Source: an uncultured Bacilli bacterium (GTDB lineage Bacteria; Bacillota_I; Bacilli_A; RF39; UBA660). From it: a stretch of DNA of 15,914 nt. The translations under genes and the position numbers were made by a program. Under the pieces are notes generated by a model. It was not told the DNA's origin and did not search any database. It saw only the letters and a list, made by a program, of their open reading frames with translations. Location of the stretch: positions 1 to 15,914 of the forward strand of contig CAKOYE010000023.1 in assembly GCA_934130485.1 (NCBI GenBank), written 5' to 3'. Below are positions 6,654 through 13,878 of the stretch, piece by piece. Position 1 is the first letter of the stretch. Each line of letters begins with the position of its first letter.

Positions 6654-9600
6654 CTTCATAATTTAATAAGTTTTTAATATCTTTTTCTGATAGTTTTTCA
6701 ATGTTGTTTTTATCTCTATTATTTCCTTCAATTAATGAATCACTTAATAATTTCTTTTTGTTTTGTAATTCAATAATTCTTTCTTCAATAGTTCCATTGC
6801 ATATTAATTTGATAACTTCAACATTTTTAGTTTGACCAATTCTATGTGCTCTATCAGTAGCTTGATTTTCGACTTGTGGGTTCCACCATAAATCTAGGTG
6901 AATTACAACGTCAGCACTTGTTAAATTTAGTCCTGTACCACCAGCTTTAAGCATTATTAGAAATACATTTGTATTATCAGTGTTAAATTTTTCAACTAAT
7001 TCCATTCTTTTTTTGCTTGAGATACTACCATCAATTGTATATGATGTTATACCATTTTCGACAAATTTTTCTTTTACTATATTTAAAGCAGTTTTAAAAC
7101 TTGTAAATAATAATATTTTATGATTATTAGAAATTATTTTTTTTACTAAATTTATAAGTTCATCAATTTTTACACTGCCACCTTTATAATCGCTAAAAAT
7201 GATACTTGGATCTATACAAATTTGTCTTAATTTAGTAAGTAATTGTAGTATTTTAAATCTTGCTTTTAGAAATCCTTCTGTACTAATTATTTCATCCATT
7301 TCTTCCTTAGTTTTTTTAAGTTGTGCTAAATAAATTTTTTTCTGTTCTGGATACATATCAAAATATATATTATTTTCAATTTTTTCTGGTAGATCTTTAG
7401 CAACATCTACTTTTTTTCTTCTTAAAATAAATGGTGATATTTGTAAATTTAATTTACTTAAAATATCCATTTTTTCATCACTAAAATCTTTAACATTATA
7501 TTTTGATTGAAATTTCATTAAATTTGTAAAAAATCCAGGCATTATGAAATCAAATATACTCCATAATTCAACTGCCGAATTTTCTACTGGAGTTCCTGTT
7601 AAGGCAATTTTACAATTTGCTTTAATTTCTTTAGAACTTGTTGTAATACCTGCTTTAGGATTTTTAATATTTTGTGCTTCATCGATAATCATTACTTCAA
7701 AATCTAATTTTTCATAGAACTCTTTATCTCTTCTTAATAATCCGTAAGTGGTAATAATTATATTGCTTTCTAGATTTTGTAAAATTTCCATACGCTTATT
7801 TTTGTTTTCAGCAATTACCATATAATTTAGATTACTTGCAAATTTTTCAAATTCTTTTTCCCAGTTATAAATAAGTGAAGTAGGTGATACTATTAGTATT
7901 TTAGCATCTTTTTTTTCTTTTAAAATAGATTTTATAAAGCATATTGTTTGTAATGATTTACCAAGTCCCATTTCATCGGCAAGAATTCCACCTAAATTGC
8001 ATTTATAAATATTATATAACCATTTAACACCAGTAATTTGGTAATCTCTTAATATTTGTTTATCTATTTCATTTATATATGGTTTTTTGTTTTTAAATTT
8101 TTTAAAATCATTAACAAAATTATCAAATAAATTGTTTGTTTTAATAATACTATATTTATTTTCTTTTAAACTATCTAAATATATAGCCCTATATTTTGGA
8201 ATAGTACCTGTATCTTTTATATTATTTATGTTTAAATCTAAGTCTTCCATTAAATTTTGTAATTCATTTAGTTCATTATTATTTTCTAAGTTTAAAATAT
8301 TACCATTTTTTAATTTATAATATTTCTTTTTTTCCTTTAAATTTAGAAAAATATTACCTAATTCATTTAAGTTAATATCCTCTATATTGAAGTTATAACT
8401 CATTATATTGTCTTGACCAATTGAAAATTGTGATTCAATTCTACTACTTTTTATAATATTTGTTTCATCAAATTTTTTAGTAGTAAATACTTCATATTTG
8501 TTACTAAAGTAAAATAAGTCTGTTTCTATAAATTGCGCAATTTCATCTAGAGAATCAATAAAAATTTTATTATCTATTTTGAAATTTTTACTTGTTAAAT
8601 CATTAATAATATTTTGTTCATATTCTCTATTTCTTATAATATTTGCTTTATCAAAATAGTTTATTTCTGTATCTTTATACATAAGAATAACATTACAAGT
8701 TAATAATTCATTTTTAATATCAAAGTATAATTTTACATTAGGTGTTGTTATTGTGAAATCGTCTTTTATTGTTTCATCAATTTTTAAATTATCTTTTACA
8801 ATTGGTAAAATTGTTTCTGAAAAAAGTGCTAATTTGTCTTTTGAAAAATCTAATTCAATTAAATCATTTTGGGCAAATTCATTTATAATTGCTGTATATT
8901 CATCCTTTAATAAATATACATTATGATCAACTATTAATAATTTTTTACTTAAAAAATTGTATTGTTTATCAAAATTAAATTTAAAAATATATTTATCTAA
9001 AACATTAGTTATTTCTGTTTCAAAAGGAAATTCATCTTTATATCCAGTAAAGTTTCCCATACCCATAATGTTATAATTTTTATTTTTTAATAATTTTATA
9101 AATTCTTCTTCTAAATTATTTGGTATATATATTTCACCTTGATAATATCTTTCATTTACATATCTATAGTAGCAATTACTTAGAAAAGAAATAATTTTCT
9201 TATCTTCATCACAAAAATATTGTTCGCTAGGTTTATATTCAAAGTCTTTACCAAATTCGTAATAACCGCAGTTTTCATTAAATCTTTCAAAGAAATATTT
9301 TGCTTTAGATGTAGCACTATATAATTTATTAATTCCTATTTTAAATTTAACATATAATCCAGATTCATAGTAACTTTTTTTAAAGTTTAATTCTAATTCT
9401 AAATTTAGTTGTTGTTTATTTTTATTTATTTTATTTAGAATATTGTTTAGGATTACATCTGATAAATCTTTTTTTATTTTATTACTTATTTCAAAAATTT
9501 TATTTTGTTCTTTAATTAATACGGCAGCAACGTGTTTGCATTTATTCATTTTTTCAAATTGTGGACAAGAACAATATGTTAAAATGACATTATCTTCTTG

Positions 9601-9780
9601 AGTGGTAATATCTACATTATAAATTTTATCTGTTGATTCAGATTCAACGTTAAATTTATAAATTCTATTTTTTTTATTTAAATAAATTATTTTTTTTAAA
9701 TTTACATAATTTTGATTATATTTTTCTCCTTTTAAATAATTATCAGTATCAACTAACTTCACAATTTTTTCTTCAATCAT
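6649..9780 (-). CDS. SWIM zinc-finger SNF2-family helicase/ATPase
   Basis: Swi2/Snf2 ATPase of 1043 residues, a DNA-translocating remodeller; the bacterial role is poorly defined. The N-terminus carries a SWIM zinc finger, CxCx8CxH (Cys70, Cys72, Cys81, His83). A long variable middle (about 100-560) has no motif I can name. The helicase core starts about 570: motif I ADEMGLGKS (601-609), DEAQ box (700-703), LTGTP (728-732), then the C-terminal lobe with GGTGLNL (947-953) and DRAHRIGQ (976-983). All ATPase motifs look intact. In B. subtilis the SWIM protein YwqB and the SNF2 protein YwqA are, as I recall, separate neighbours; here they form one chain, as in many clostridia. ATG 9780 is preceded by GAGGTG. 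It is the longest gene here, encoded opposite to most neighbours and divergent from rpmE. Confidence 0.93.
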   Translation of the reverse strand: MIEEKIVKLVDTDNYLKGEKYNQNYVNLKKIIYLNKKNRIYKFNVESESTDKIYNVDITTQEDNVILTYCSCPQFEKMNKCKHVAAVLIKEQNKIFEISNKIKKDLSDVILNNILNKINKNKQQLNLELELNFKKSYYESGLYVKFKIGINKLYSATSKAKYFFERFNENCGYYEFGKDFEYKPSEQYFCDEDKKIISFLSNCYYRYVNERYYQGEIYIPNNLEEEFIKLLKNKNYNIMGMGNFTGYKDEFPFETEITNVLDKYIFKFNFDKQYNFLSKKLLIVDHNVYLLKDEYTAIINEFAQNDLIELDFSKDKLALFSETILPIVKDNLKIDETIKDDFTITTPNVKLYFDIKNELLTCNVILMYKDTEINYFDKANIIRNREYEQNIINDLTSKNFKIDNKIFIDSLDEIAQFIETDLFYFSNKYEVFTTKKFDETNIIKSSRIESQFSIGQDNIMSYNFNIEDINLNELGNIFLNLKEKKKYYKLKNGNILNLENNNELNELQNLMEDLDLNINNIKDTGTIPKYRAIYLDSLKENKYSIIKTNNLFDNFVNDFKKFKNKKPYINEIDKQILRDYQITGVKWLYNIYKCNLGGILADEMGLGKSLQTICFIKSILKEKKDAKILIVSPTSLIYNWEKEFEKFASNLNYMVIAENKNKRMEILQNLESNIIITTYGLLRRDKEFYEKLDFEVMIIDEAQNIKNPKAGITTSSKEIKANCKIALTGTPVENSAVELWSIFDFIMPGFFTNLMKFQSKYNVKDFSDEKMDILSKLNLQISPFILRRKKVDVAKDLPEKIENNIYFDMYPEQKKIYLAQLKKTKEEMDEIISTEGFLKARFKILQLLTKLRQICIDPSIIFSDYKGGSVKIDELINLVKKIISNNHKILLFTSFKTALNIVKEKFVENGITSYTIDGSISSKKRMELVEKFNTDNTNVFLIMLKAGGTGLNLTSADVVIHLDLWWNPQVENQATDRAHRIGQTKNVEVIKLICNGTIEERIIELQNKKKLLSDSLIEGNNRDKNNIEKLSEKDIKNLLNYEE

Positions 9781-9807
9781 AAAAACACCTCACTTAAAAA
9801 CTATAAT

Positions 9808-9836
9808 ATTATATCATTAATTCTATTATTTTTACA
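9808..9836 (-). promoter_or_regulatory. Putative promoter of the SNF2 gene
   Basis: On the minus strand, TATAAT (9813-9808) preceded by TGA (extended -10), with a poor -35 TGTAAA (9836-9831) 17 bases upstream. The predicted start near 9801 leaves about 20 bases of leader with GAGGTG at 9791-9786. Confidence 0.45.
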
Positions 9837-9853
9837 TATAATAGTAAAAATTG

Positions 9854-9882
9854 TTGCATTTTAATTATTTACTTGTTATAAT
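9854..9882 (+). promoter_or_regulatory. Putative strong sigma-A promoter of rpmE
   Basis: TTGCAT (9854-9859), 17-base spacer, perfect TATAAT (9877-9882), preceded by TGT (extended -10). The best promoter in the window, as expected for a ribosomal protein gene. The start would be near 9889, giving about 50 bases of leader. Confidence 0.75.
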
Positions 9883-9902
9883 ATAGTGGCTTAGGAATTT
9901 CT

Positions 9903-9920
9903 ATAACTAAATTTAGTTAT
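9903..9920 (+). repeat. Perfect 18-base palindrome in the rpmE leader
   Basis: ATAACTAAA (9903-9911) and TTTAGTTAT (9912-9920) are exact reverse complements. The palindrome starts about 14 bases after the predicted transcript start and ends just before the ribosome site GGAAGGAGAG. It could be a repressor operator (L31 genes are often regulated, for example by Zur or by L31 itself) or a small hairpin. The sequence does not look like the usual Zur box. Confidence 0.45.
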
Positions 9921-9939
9921 GGCGGAAGGAGAGAAGATT

Positions 9940-10140
9940 ATGCAAAAAGGAATACATCCAAATTATGTTGATACTAAAGTAACTTGTGCATGTGGAAATA
10001 CTTTTACAGTAAAATCTAATAAAGAAAGTTTACATTTAGAAGTATGTAATAAATGTCATCCATTTTTTACAGGTGAACAAGGAAAAGCATCAAAAACTGG
10101 AGCTGTTGATAAGTTCAATCGTAAATATGGTATTAAATAA
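9940..10140 (+). CDS. rpmE: Ribosomal protein L31, zinc-binding type
   Basis: Large-subunit ribosomal protein bL31, 66 residues from ATG 9940. It opens MQKGIHPNY like other L31 proteins and has four cysteines (TCACGNTF and VCNKCHPF) that form the zinc site, so it is the C+ form, not the zinc-free C- paralogue. The C-terminus VDKFNRKYGIK is typical. An in-frame ATG at 9919 would add seven residues, but the ribosome site AAGGAG (9926-9931) lies inside that extension 8 bases before 9940, and family members start here. It has its own strong promoter, a leader palindrome and a terminator right at the stop codon. Confidence 0.97.
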   Translation: MQKGIHPNYVDTKVTCACGNTFTVKSNKESLHLEVCNKCHPFFTGEQGKASKTGAVDKFNRKYGIK

Positions 10141-10162
10141 CAGCTTGTCTGTTATTTTTTTT
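10136..10162 (+). terminator. Intrinsic terminator of rpmE
   Basis: AATAACAG (10136-10143), loop CTTGT, CTGTTATT (10149-10156), with an 8-base T-run (10155-10162). The stem overlaps the rpmE stop codon. The ribosome site of the next gene, GGAGG, begins at 10163 directly after the T-run, so the downstream gene appears to depend on read-through or processing. Confidence 0.85.
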
Positions 10163-10177
10163 GGAGGTAGGTTATAT

Positions 10178-10966
10178 ATGAAAATTATAGATGGTAAAAA
10201 ATTAATTAGTATATTGATTTCTGGTATTATTTTAATTAATTTAACAGGATGTGGTAAAACAAAAGAAGAAAATATAGAAAATAAGCAAAGTCAAAATGAA
10301 TCTAGTCTTACTATAGAAAAAAATGATTCTAACACTCTAAATAACAGTAATAATAGTAAAAATAATGTTATAGATAAATCTTTTGATGATACAGTAAGTG
10401 ATAATGATTTAGTAAGTGAAACTAATAATTCTACTGATATTGATGATTCTAATTTAACTAGTGATGAAATTGTTCTTAAATATTTTAATGATGCAACAAA
10501 AGAAATTAATAATATGATGAATTCAGAAAATGTTAATAATGTTAAAAGTAAATGTCGTGAATATTTTATAATTTTTGTTGATTTTATTTTTTATGACGGT
10601 AAAATTAAAGGTGTAACCTTTAGCGATTTAAAAGATACAACAAAAATGCAAGTTATTACTATTACTCGAAAACTTGATTCTTTAATTATGAAAAAATTTC
10701 CTGATTATAAAGAAGATATTAGTAGTTCTTCAAAGTATTTGTATGATAAAGCAAGTGATATATTAAATAGTGGGAAGGAAAATTTAGAAGATTATGTAAT
10801 TTCCAAAATTGGTGAAGAAAAATATCAAGATGTTTTAAATAATATTGATTCTATAAAGGAAAACGATAAAGAAACTTGGGATAAAGTAAAAGAATATGGT
10901 AGTGAAAAATTAGAATCAGGTAAAGAAAAAGTAAAAGAATGGTATCAAAATTTTAAAAATGGATAA
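10178..10966 (+). CDS. Putative lipoprotein of unknown function
   Basis: Not a family I recognise. ATG 10178 has GGAGG (10163-10167) 10 bases upstream and gives a clean lipoprotein signal: KK, hydrophobic ISILISGIILI, lipobox LTGC with Cys25. A longer frame running back to 10073 overlaps rpmE and lacks a ribosome site, so it was rejected. After the Cys comes a low-complexity Asn/Ser/Asp/Glu-rich linker (about 30-100), then a mostly helical, charged C-terminal region to residue 262. Its last part has repeated Ser-Gly-Lys-Glu type amphipathic segments (SGKENLEDY, ESGKEKVKEWY). It is probably anchored on the outer face of the membrane. It lies 37 bp after rpmE across a terminator with no evident promoter of its own, and it ends in a bidirectional terminator. 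Confidence 0.85.
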   Translation: MKIIDGKKLISILISGIILINLTGCGKTKEENIENKQSQNESSLTIEKNDSNTLNNSNNSKNNVIDKSFDDTVSDNDLVSETNNSTDIDDSNLTSDEIVLKYFNDATKEINNMMNSENVNNVKSKCREYFIIFVDFIFYDGKIKGVTFSDLKDTTKMQVITITRKLDSLIMKKFPDYKEDISSSSKYLYDKASDILNSGKENLEDYVISKIGEEKYQDVLNNIDSIKENDKETWDKVKEYGSEKLESGKEKVKEWYQNFKNG

Positions 10967-10977
10967 GCCATTTTTTT
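10955..10977. terminator. Bidirectional intrinsic terminator between convergent genes
   Basis: AAAAATGG (10955-10962), 5-base loop, CCATTTTT (10968-10975), with T continuing to 10977. The A-run on the left gives a U-run for the minus-strand transcript. It serves the lipoprotein gene (its stop codon is in the loop) and probably the 371-residue gene ending at 10979. Confidence 0.8.
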
Positions 10978-10978
10978 A

Positions 10979-12094
10979 TTATTTTATTCTTTTACTTAAA
11001 TTAGAATTTAATTCATTATATATATTTTCTAATATTGGATTATTTATTTCTTTAATATTGTTTATTTTTGCTTCTAAAAATTCACTTATTTCATATGGAT
11101 ATGAAGTGATTTCTATTCCATCTAAATGAAATGCTAATCTATTAAATGTTCTAATAAATTTTTCTGTTATATTTTTTTGAATTTCGTAATTTCTTAGTTT
11201 AAATTCTTCTTTTTTATTTATATCATTTATGTTGTTGCTTGCTAATTCTCTTGATAAATATCTTATTGGAAGATATGGAACTAGTTTAATTTTATTAATA
11301 TTTTTTCTTTCTAATATATTTATAAGTACTGTAAGTGGTATTAATGAAGATACAGAAATATCTGAAATGTTTTCAGGATAATATTCACTATTTTGACTTT
11401 TATATTGTTTAAATTCATCTGATTCATTTTCAAATACATTTTGATTTAATTTATATAATTCTCTTTTTATTTTTTTATTATATTTATCATTTAATTCATT
11501 TGAATTTGTTTGTTTTTTCTCATTTATTATACTATAAATATAACAAGTATCATTTGTTATTCCGTAAGAAATTGTTGGTAAATTATAAAATACTTCATTA
11601 TTATTTATAGTATTTATTAGTTTTGTTTCTAATTTGTATGGTGTTTCCATTGAAAGTGATTGCATATCGTTTTTGATTTCTAAATTACTATCTAAAATAT
11701 TTGTGTTTATAATTAATGTTTCATTTAATAAAGGATTATTACAAAATTCAATATTTTTTTCTATAAATTTTATTGGATTTTTAAAATCTTCTGTAGTTGC
11801 ATTTGTAAATAAATATGAAATTATATATTTTATATTATTTTTTTCTTTTTCGGTTACAAAAAATGGTATTTTTCTATTACTTGCAAGTGATATTTCTATA
11901 TATTTTATTAATAAATTTTCGAAAATTTCTAAATTATCTATAATTAATGTTGGATAGTTTTCATTTTTTATATTAGAAAAATTGTTTGTTTTATCAGTTA
12001 TTATTGTATTAAAAGCAATATAAAATGGATCATTATCTATAATGATTTCACCATTACCAGCCTCATTAAATATTTCAAAAAGTATTTTGTTCAT
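10979..12094 (-). CDS. Hypothetical protein, 371 residues, no recognised family
   Basis: I do not recognise this protein. An in-frame GTG lies at 12103, but it is part of the likely ribosome site AGGTG (12105-12101), which stands 6 bases before ATG 12094, so the start is taken as MNKILFEIFNEAGNGE. It is very rich in Asn, Ile, Lys and Glu and has no signal peptide, membrane segment or metal-binding cysteine cluster (few Cys). The predicted pattern is mixed helix and strand: an N-terminal alpha/beta-like part with hydrophobic strands (PTLIIDNLEIF, KIPFFVT), a charged region around 200-235, and a helical C-terminus. It is the only gene between two divergent or convergent partners and shares a promoter region with rpiB. 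Function unknown. Confidence 0.75.
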   Translation of the reverse strand: MNKILFEIFNEAGNGEIIIDNDPFYIAFNTIITDKTNNFSNIKNENYPTLIIDNLEIFENLLIKYIEISLASNRKIPFFVTEKEKNNIKYIISYLFTNATTEDFKNPIKFIEKNIEFCNNPLLNETLIINTNILDSNLEIKNDMQSLSMETPYKLETKLINTINNNEVFYNLPTISYGITNDTCYIYSIINEKKQTNSNELNDKYNKKIKRELYKLNQNVFENESDEFKQYKSQNSEYYPENISDISVSSLIPLTVLINILERKNINKIKLVPYLPIRYLSRELASNNINDINKKEEFKLRNYEIQKNITEKFIRTFNRLAFHLDGIEITSYPYEISEFLEAKINNIKEINNPILENIYNELNSNLSKRIK

Positions 12095-12111
12095 AAATTT
12101 CACCTATAATA

Positions 12112-12140
12112 ATTATAACATTTATTGATAATTTTGTCTT
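12112..12140 (-). promoter_or_regulatory. Putative promoter of the 371-residue gene
   Basis: On the minus strand, TATAAT (12117-12112) preceded by TGT (extended -10), with a partial -35 AAGACA (12140-12135) 17 bases upstream. The start would be near 12105, the first base of the ribosome site. It overlaps the rpiB promoter for 16 bp. Confidence 0.55.
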
Positions 12141-12153
12141 TTTATTGTAGAAT
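12125..12153 (+). promoter_or_regulatory. Putative sigma-A promoter of rpiB
   Basis: TTGATA (12125-12130), 17-base spacer, TAGAAT (12148-12153). The start would be near 12160, which is the first base of the ribosome site GGTGAT, giving a leader of about 9 bases. Its -35 region overlaps the opposing promoter of the 371-residue gene. Confidence 0.65.
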
Positions 12154-12168
12154 AATATTGGTGATAAT

Positions 12169-12609
12169 ATGAAAATAGGTATAGCTTGTGATCATAATGG
12201 TATGGATTTAAAATCAAAAATTATTGACTACTTAGAAAAATCAAATTACAAGGTTGTTGACTTTGGACCTAAAAAATATGATTCAAATGATGACTATCCT
12301 GACTATGCTTTTAAACTTAGTGAAAGTATTCGTGATAAAAATATAGATTACGGAATTTTAATATGTGGAACAGGTATTGGAATGAGTATTGCTGCAAATA
12401 AAGTTAAGGGAGTTAGATGCGCTAAAGTTAATACAATAAAGGAAACTAAGTTAACAAGAATAGATAATAATGCCAATGTGATTGCTTTTAGTAAGGATTT
12501 AAGTTTTGATAAAATCAAAAGAATAATTGAAACATTTATAGAAACTCCTTTTTCAACTCTTGAACGACATCATAGAAGGGTAGATAAAATTACTAAATAT
12601 GAGTGTTAG
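12169..12609 (+). CDS. rpiB: Ribose-5-phosphate isomerase B family protein with an altered active site
   Basis: RpiB/LacAB-family sugar-phosphate isomerase, 146 residues, full length. RpiB interconverts ribose 5-phosphate and ribulose 5-phosphate in the pentose phosphate pathway. Conserved parts: CDHNG at 7-11, DDYPDYA, and LICGTGIGMSIAANKVKGVRCA with the catalytic-base Cys66 and Thr68 at the same numbers as in E. coli RpiB. The ring-opening His99 of E. coli (SRQHND) is Asp99 here (TRIDNN, codon 12463-12465), and the GGRH phosphate-binding motif is LERHH. Activity may therefore be altered, or the substrate different. B. subtilis rpiB (ywlF) lies near spoIIR and mntP, consistent with this neighbourhood. 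The 3' end overlaps the DUF1146 gene by 11 bp. Confidence 0.88.
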   Translation: MKIGIACDHNGMDLKSKIIDYLEKSNYKVVDFGPKKYDSNDDYPDYAFKLSESIRDKNIDYGILICGTGIGMSIAANKVKGVRCAKVNTIKETKLTRIDNNANVIAFSKDLSFDKIKRIIETFIETPFSTLERHHRRVDKITKYEC

Positions 12610-12796
12610 AGTAATTTTATATTGTGTTACTGTTCCTTTAACTATTTGGGCTTTGGAAAGTATTAATATTAATAATTTATTTAAAAAAAATAGATATTAT
12701 CAATCTAGACTTTTATATGTTATTATTTCTCTTTCTTTATCCTATTTAGTTGTTAATTTTTTTATGGATTTTTTTATTAGTACTAGAATAAACTAA
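12599..12796 (+). CDS. ywzB: DUF1146 (YwzB-like) small membrane protein
   Basis: 65 residues with two hydrophobic segments (about 5-20 and 38-60). The pattern WALESININNLFKKN...QSRLLYVIISLSLSYLVVNFFMDFF matches the DUF1146/YwzB family, whose B. subtilis member lies between the ATP synthase genes and spoIID. Function unknown. ATG 12599 overlaps the rpiB 3' end by 11 bp and no good ribosome site is seen at the normal distance, so translation is probably coupled to rpiB. A terminator follows at once, so the two genes form a short operon. Confidence 0.85.
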   Translation: MSVRVILYCVTVPLTIWALESININNLFKKNRYYQSRLLYVIISLSLSYLVVNFFMDFFISTRIN

Positions 12797-12821
12797 AATA
12801 TTTATTATTTTGGTTTTTTTT
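12793..12821 (+). terminator. Intrinsic terminator of the rpiB-ywzB operon
   Basis: CTAAAATA (12793-12800), 5-base loop, TATTTTGG (12806-12813) with one G-U pair, followed by eight T (12814-12821). The stem overlaps the DUF1146 stop codon. Confidence 0.75.
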
Positions 12822-12840
12822 GAATATAAAAAAATTTGTC

Positions 12841-12880
12841 GCATATTATAATGAATAAATGTTATTTCACATCATAGATA
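12841..12880 (+). promoter_or_regulatory. Possible sporulation-type promoter region of spoIID
   Basis: GCATATT (12841-12847) is an exact match to the sigma-E -35 pattern KMATATT, and CATAGATA (12873-12880) resembles the -10 CATACAMT. The gap between them is far too long for a single sigma-E promoter, so at most one is a real element. TGAATA (12852-12857) lies 15 bases before CATAGATA. spoIID is sigma-E dependent in B. subtilis, which is the reason for looking here. Weak evidence. Confidence 0.25.
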
Positions 12881-12901
12881 TAAATAGAGTGATGGTGAGA
12901 T

Positions 12902-13822
12902 ATGAAAAAGATATTTTTTGCTACATTATTAATTATTTTAATTCCTTATATACTTATAACTGTTTTTATTAAAGAACCTGAAGAAGTTAAATTTAAGTAT
13001 ATGAGTAATATGACAATAAGAATAAAGCGAAATTCAACTGGAAATATTGATGTTGTTCCAATTGAAGAATATATTGTTGGGGTTGTTTCAGGAGAAGTTC
13101 CGATTAGTTTTGAAATGGATGCATTAAAAGCTCAAGCTGTTGCAGCAAGAAGTTATGTTTTAAAGCAACTTGAGTATAATAAAAATAAAGATTATGATGT
13201 TGTAGATACAGTTATGAATCAAGTTTATTTGGATAGTGATCAACTTAAAAATCGTTGGGGAAATGATTATGAATCTAATTTAAATAAGGCTAAAGCTGCT
13301 GTATTAGAAACTAAAGGTGAATATTTAGATTGTAATGGAAGTGTAGTTGAAGCATTATTTTTTTCAACAAGCACGGGTTATACTGAAAATAGTGGTGAAA
13401 TATTTCCTACTCAACAACCATATTTAAAAAGTGTAGCTTCCTTGTGGGATGCAGAGGTTTCTCCAGTTTTTAATGATTACTTTCATTTTAGTTTAGCTGA
13501 TTTTTATAGATTACTTGGTGTAGAATATAGGAATAATGTTTATGTTGAGGTGATTAGTACAACTAGTACAGGTAGAATAAAGCAAATAAAAATAAATAAT
13601 AAATTTTTTTCTGGTGATCAAGTTCAATATTTACTTGGACTTCGTTCAACCTTTTTTACAATAACGCAAAATGGTAATAGTGTTGATATTAATACTAAAG
13701 GTTTTGGTCACGGAGTTGGAATGAGTCAATATGGAGCTGAGGGTATGGCTTTAAATGGATATAAATACGATGAAATTTTAAAATATTATTATCAAGGTGT
13801 TGAAATAAAAAAAATTTATTAA
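12902..13822 (+). CDS. spoIID: Stage II sporulation protein D, engulfment lytic transglycosylase
   Basis: Membrane-bound peptidoglycan lytic transglycosylase that works with SpoIIM and SpoIIP to thin septal wall and drive engulfment from the mother-cell side. The 306 residues start with one membrane anchor (about 4-22). The SpoIID domain follows: EEYIVGVVSGEVPISFEMDA with the likely catalytic Glu65, LKAQAVAARSYV, and FFSTSTGYTENS, which aligns with the B. subtilis form rather than the Cys-zinc form known from Clostridioides. The C-terminus carries GFGHGVGMSQYGAEGMA, a family hallmark. ATG 12902 follows GGTGAGAT. SpoIIM and SpoIIP are not in the window. Next downstream is the spoIIQ-like gene. 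Confidence 0.96.
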   Translation: MKKIFFATLLIILIPYILITVFIKEPEEVKFKYMSNMTIRIKRNSTGNIDVVPIEEYIVGVVSGEVPISFEMDALKAQAVAARSYVLKQLEYNKNKDYDVVDTVMNQVYLDSDQLKNRWGNDYESNLNKAKAAVLETKGEYLDCNGSVVEALFFSTSTGYTENSGEIFPTQQPYLKSVASLWDAEVSPVFNDYFHFSLADFYRLLGVEYRNNVYVEVISTTSTGRIKQIKINNKFFSGDQVQYLLGLRSTFFTITQNGNSVDINTKGFGHGVGMSQYGAEGMALNGYKYDEILKYYYQGVEIKKIY

Positions 13823-13832
13823 AAATTTTAAT

Positions 13833-13862
13833 GTATATTTTTTGTTATATTGTTAAAACTTA
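13833..13862 (+). promoter_or_regulatory. Putative sigma-F-like promoter of spoIIQ
   Basis: GTATA (13833-13837), exactly 15 bases, then TTAAAACTTA (13853-13862), the same layout as upstream of spoIIR. Relative to GGNRANANTR it lacks the GG and one A. The -10 ends 5 bases before the ribosome site GAGGTGAT (13868-13875). In B. subtilis spoIIQ is sigma-F dependent. Confidence 0.45.
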
Positions 13863-13878
13863 AAATAGAGGTGATAAT

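Noticed and set aside
8087..8320. Plus-strand open frame of 77 codons inside the SNF2 gene
   Set aside because: Antisense to the variable middle of a clear helicase gene; its Leu/Phe/Ser/Lys composition is what reverse reading of AT-rich coding sequence gives, and no ribosome site or motif was seen.
10073..10177. Extended N-terminus of the lipoprotein gene overlapping rpmE
   Set aside because: It would run out of frame through rpmE and its terminator; the start at 10178 gives a proper ribosome site and an intact lipoprotein signal.
11634..11957. Plus-strand open frame of 107 codons inside the 371-residue gene
   Set aside because: Antisense shadow. The minus-strand frame is longer, has a promoter, a ribosome site and a terminator at its end.
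13818..13832. ATTAAAA-A-TTTTAAT inverted repeat after spoIID as a terminator
   Set aside because: Seven A-T pairs with a one-base centre cannot form a stable hairpin, and it runs straight into the spoIIQ promoter region.
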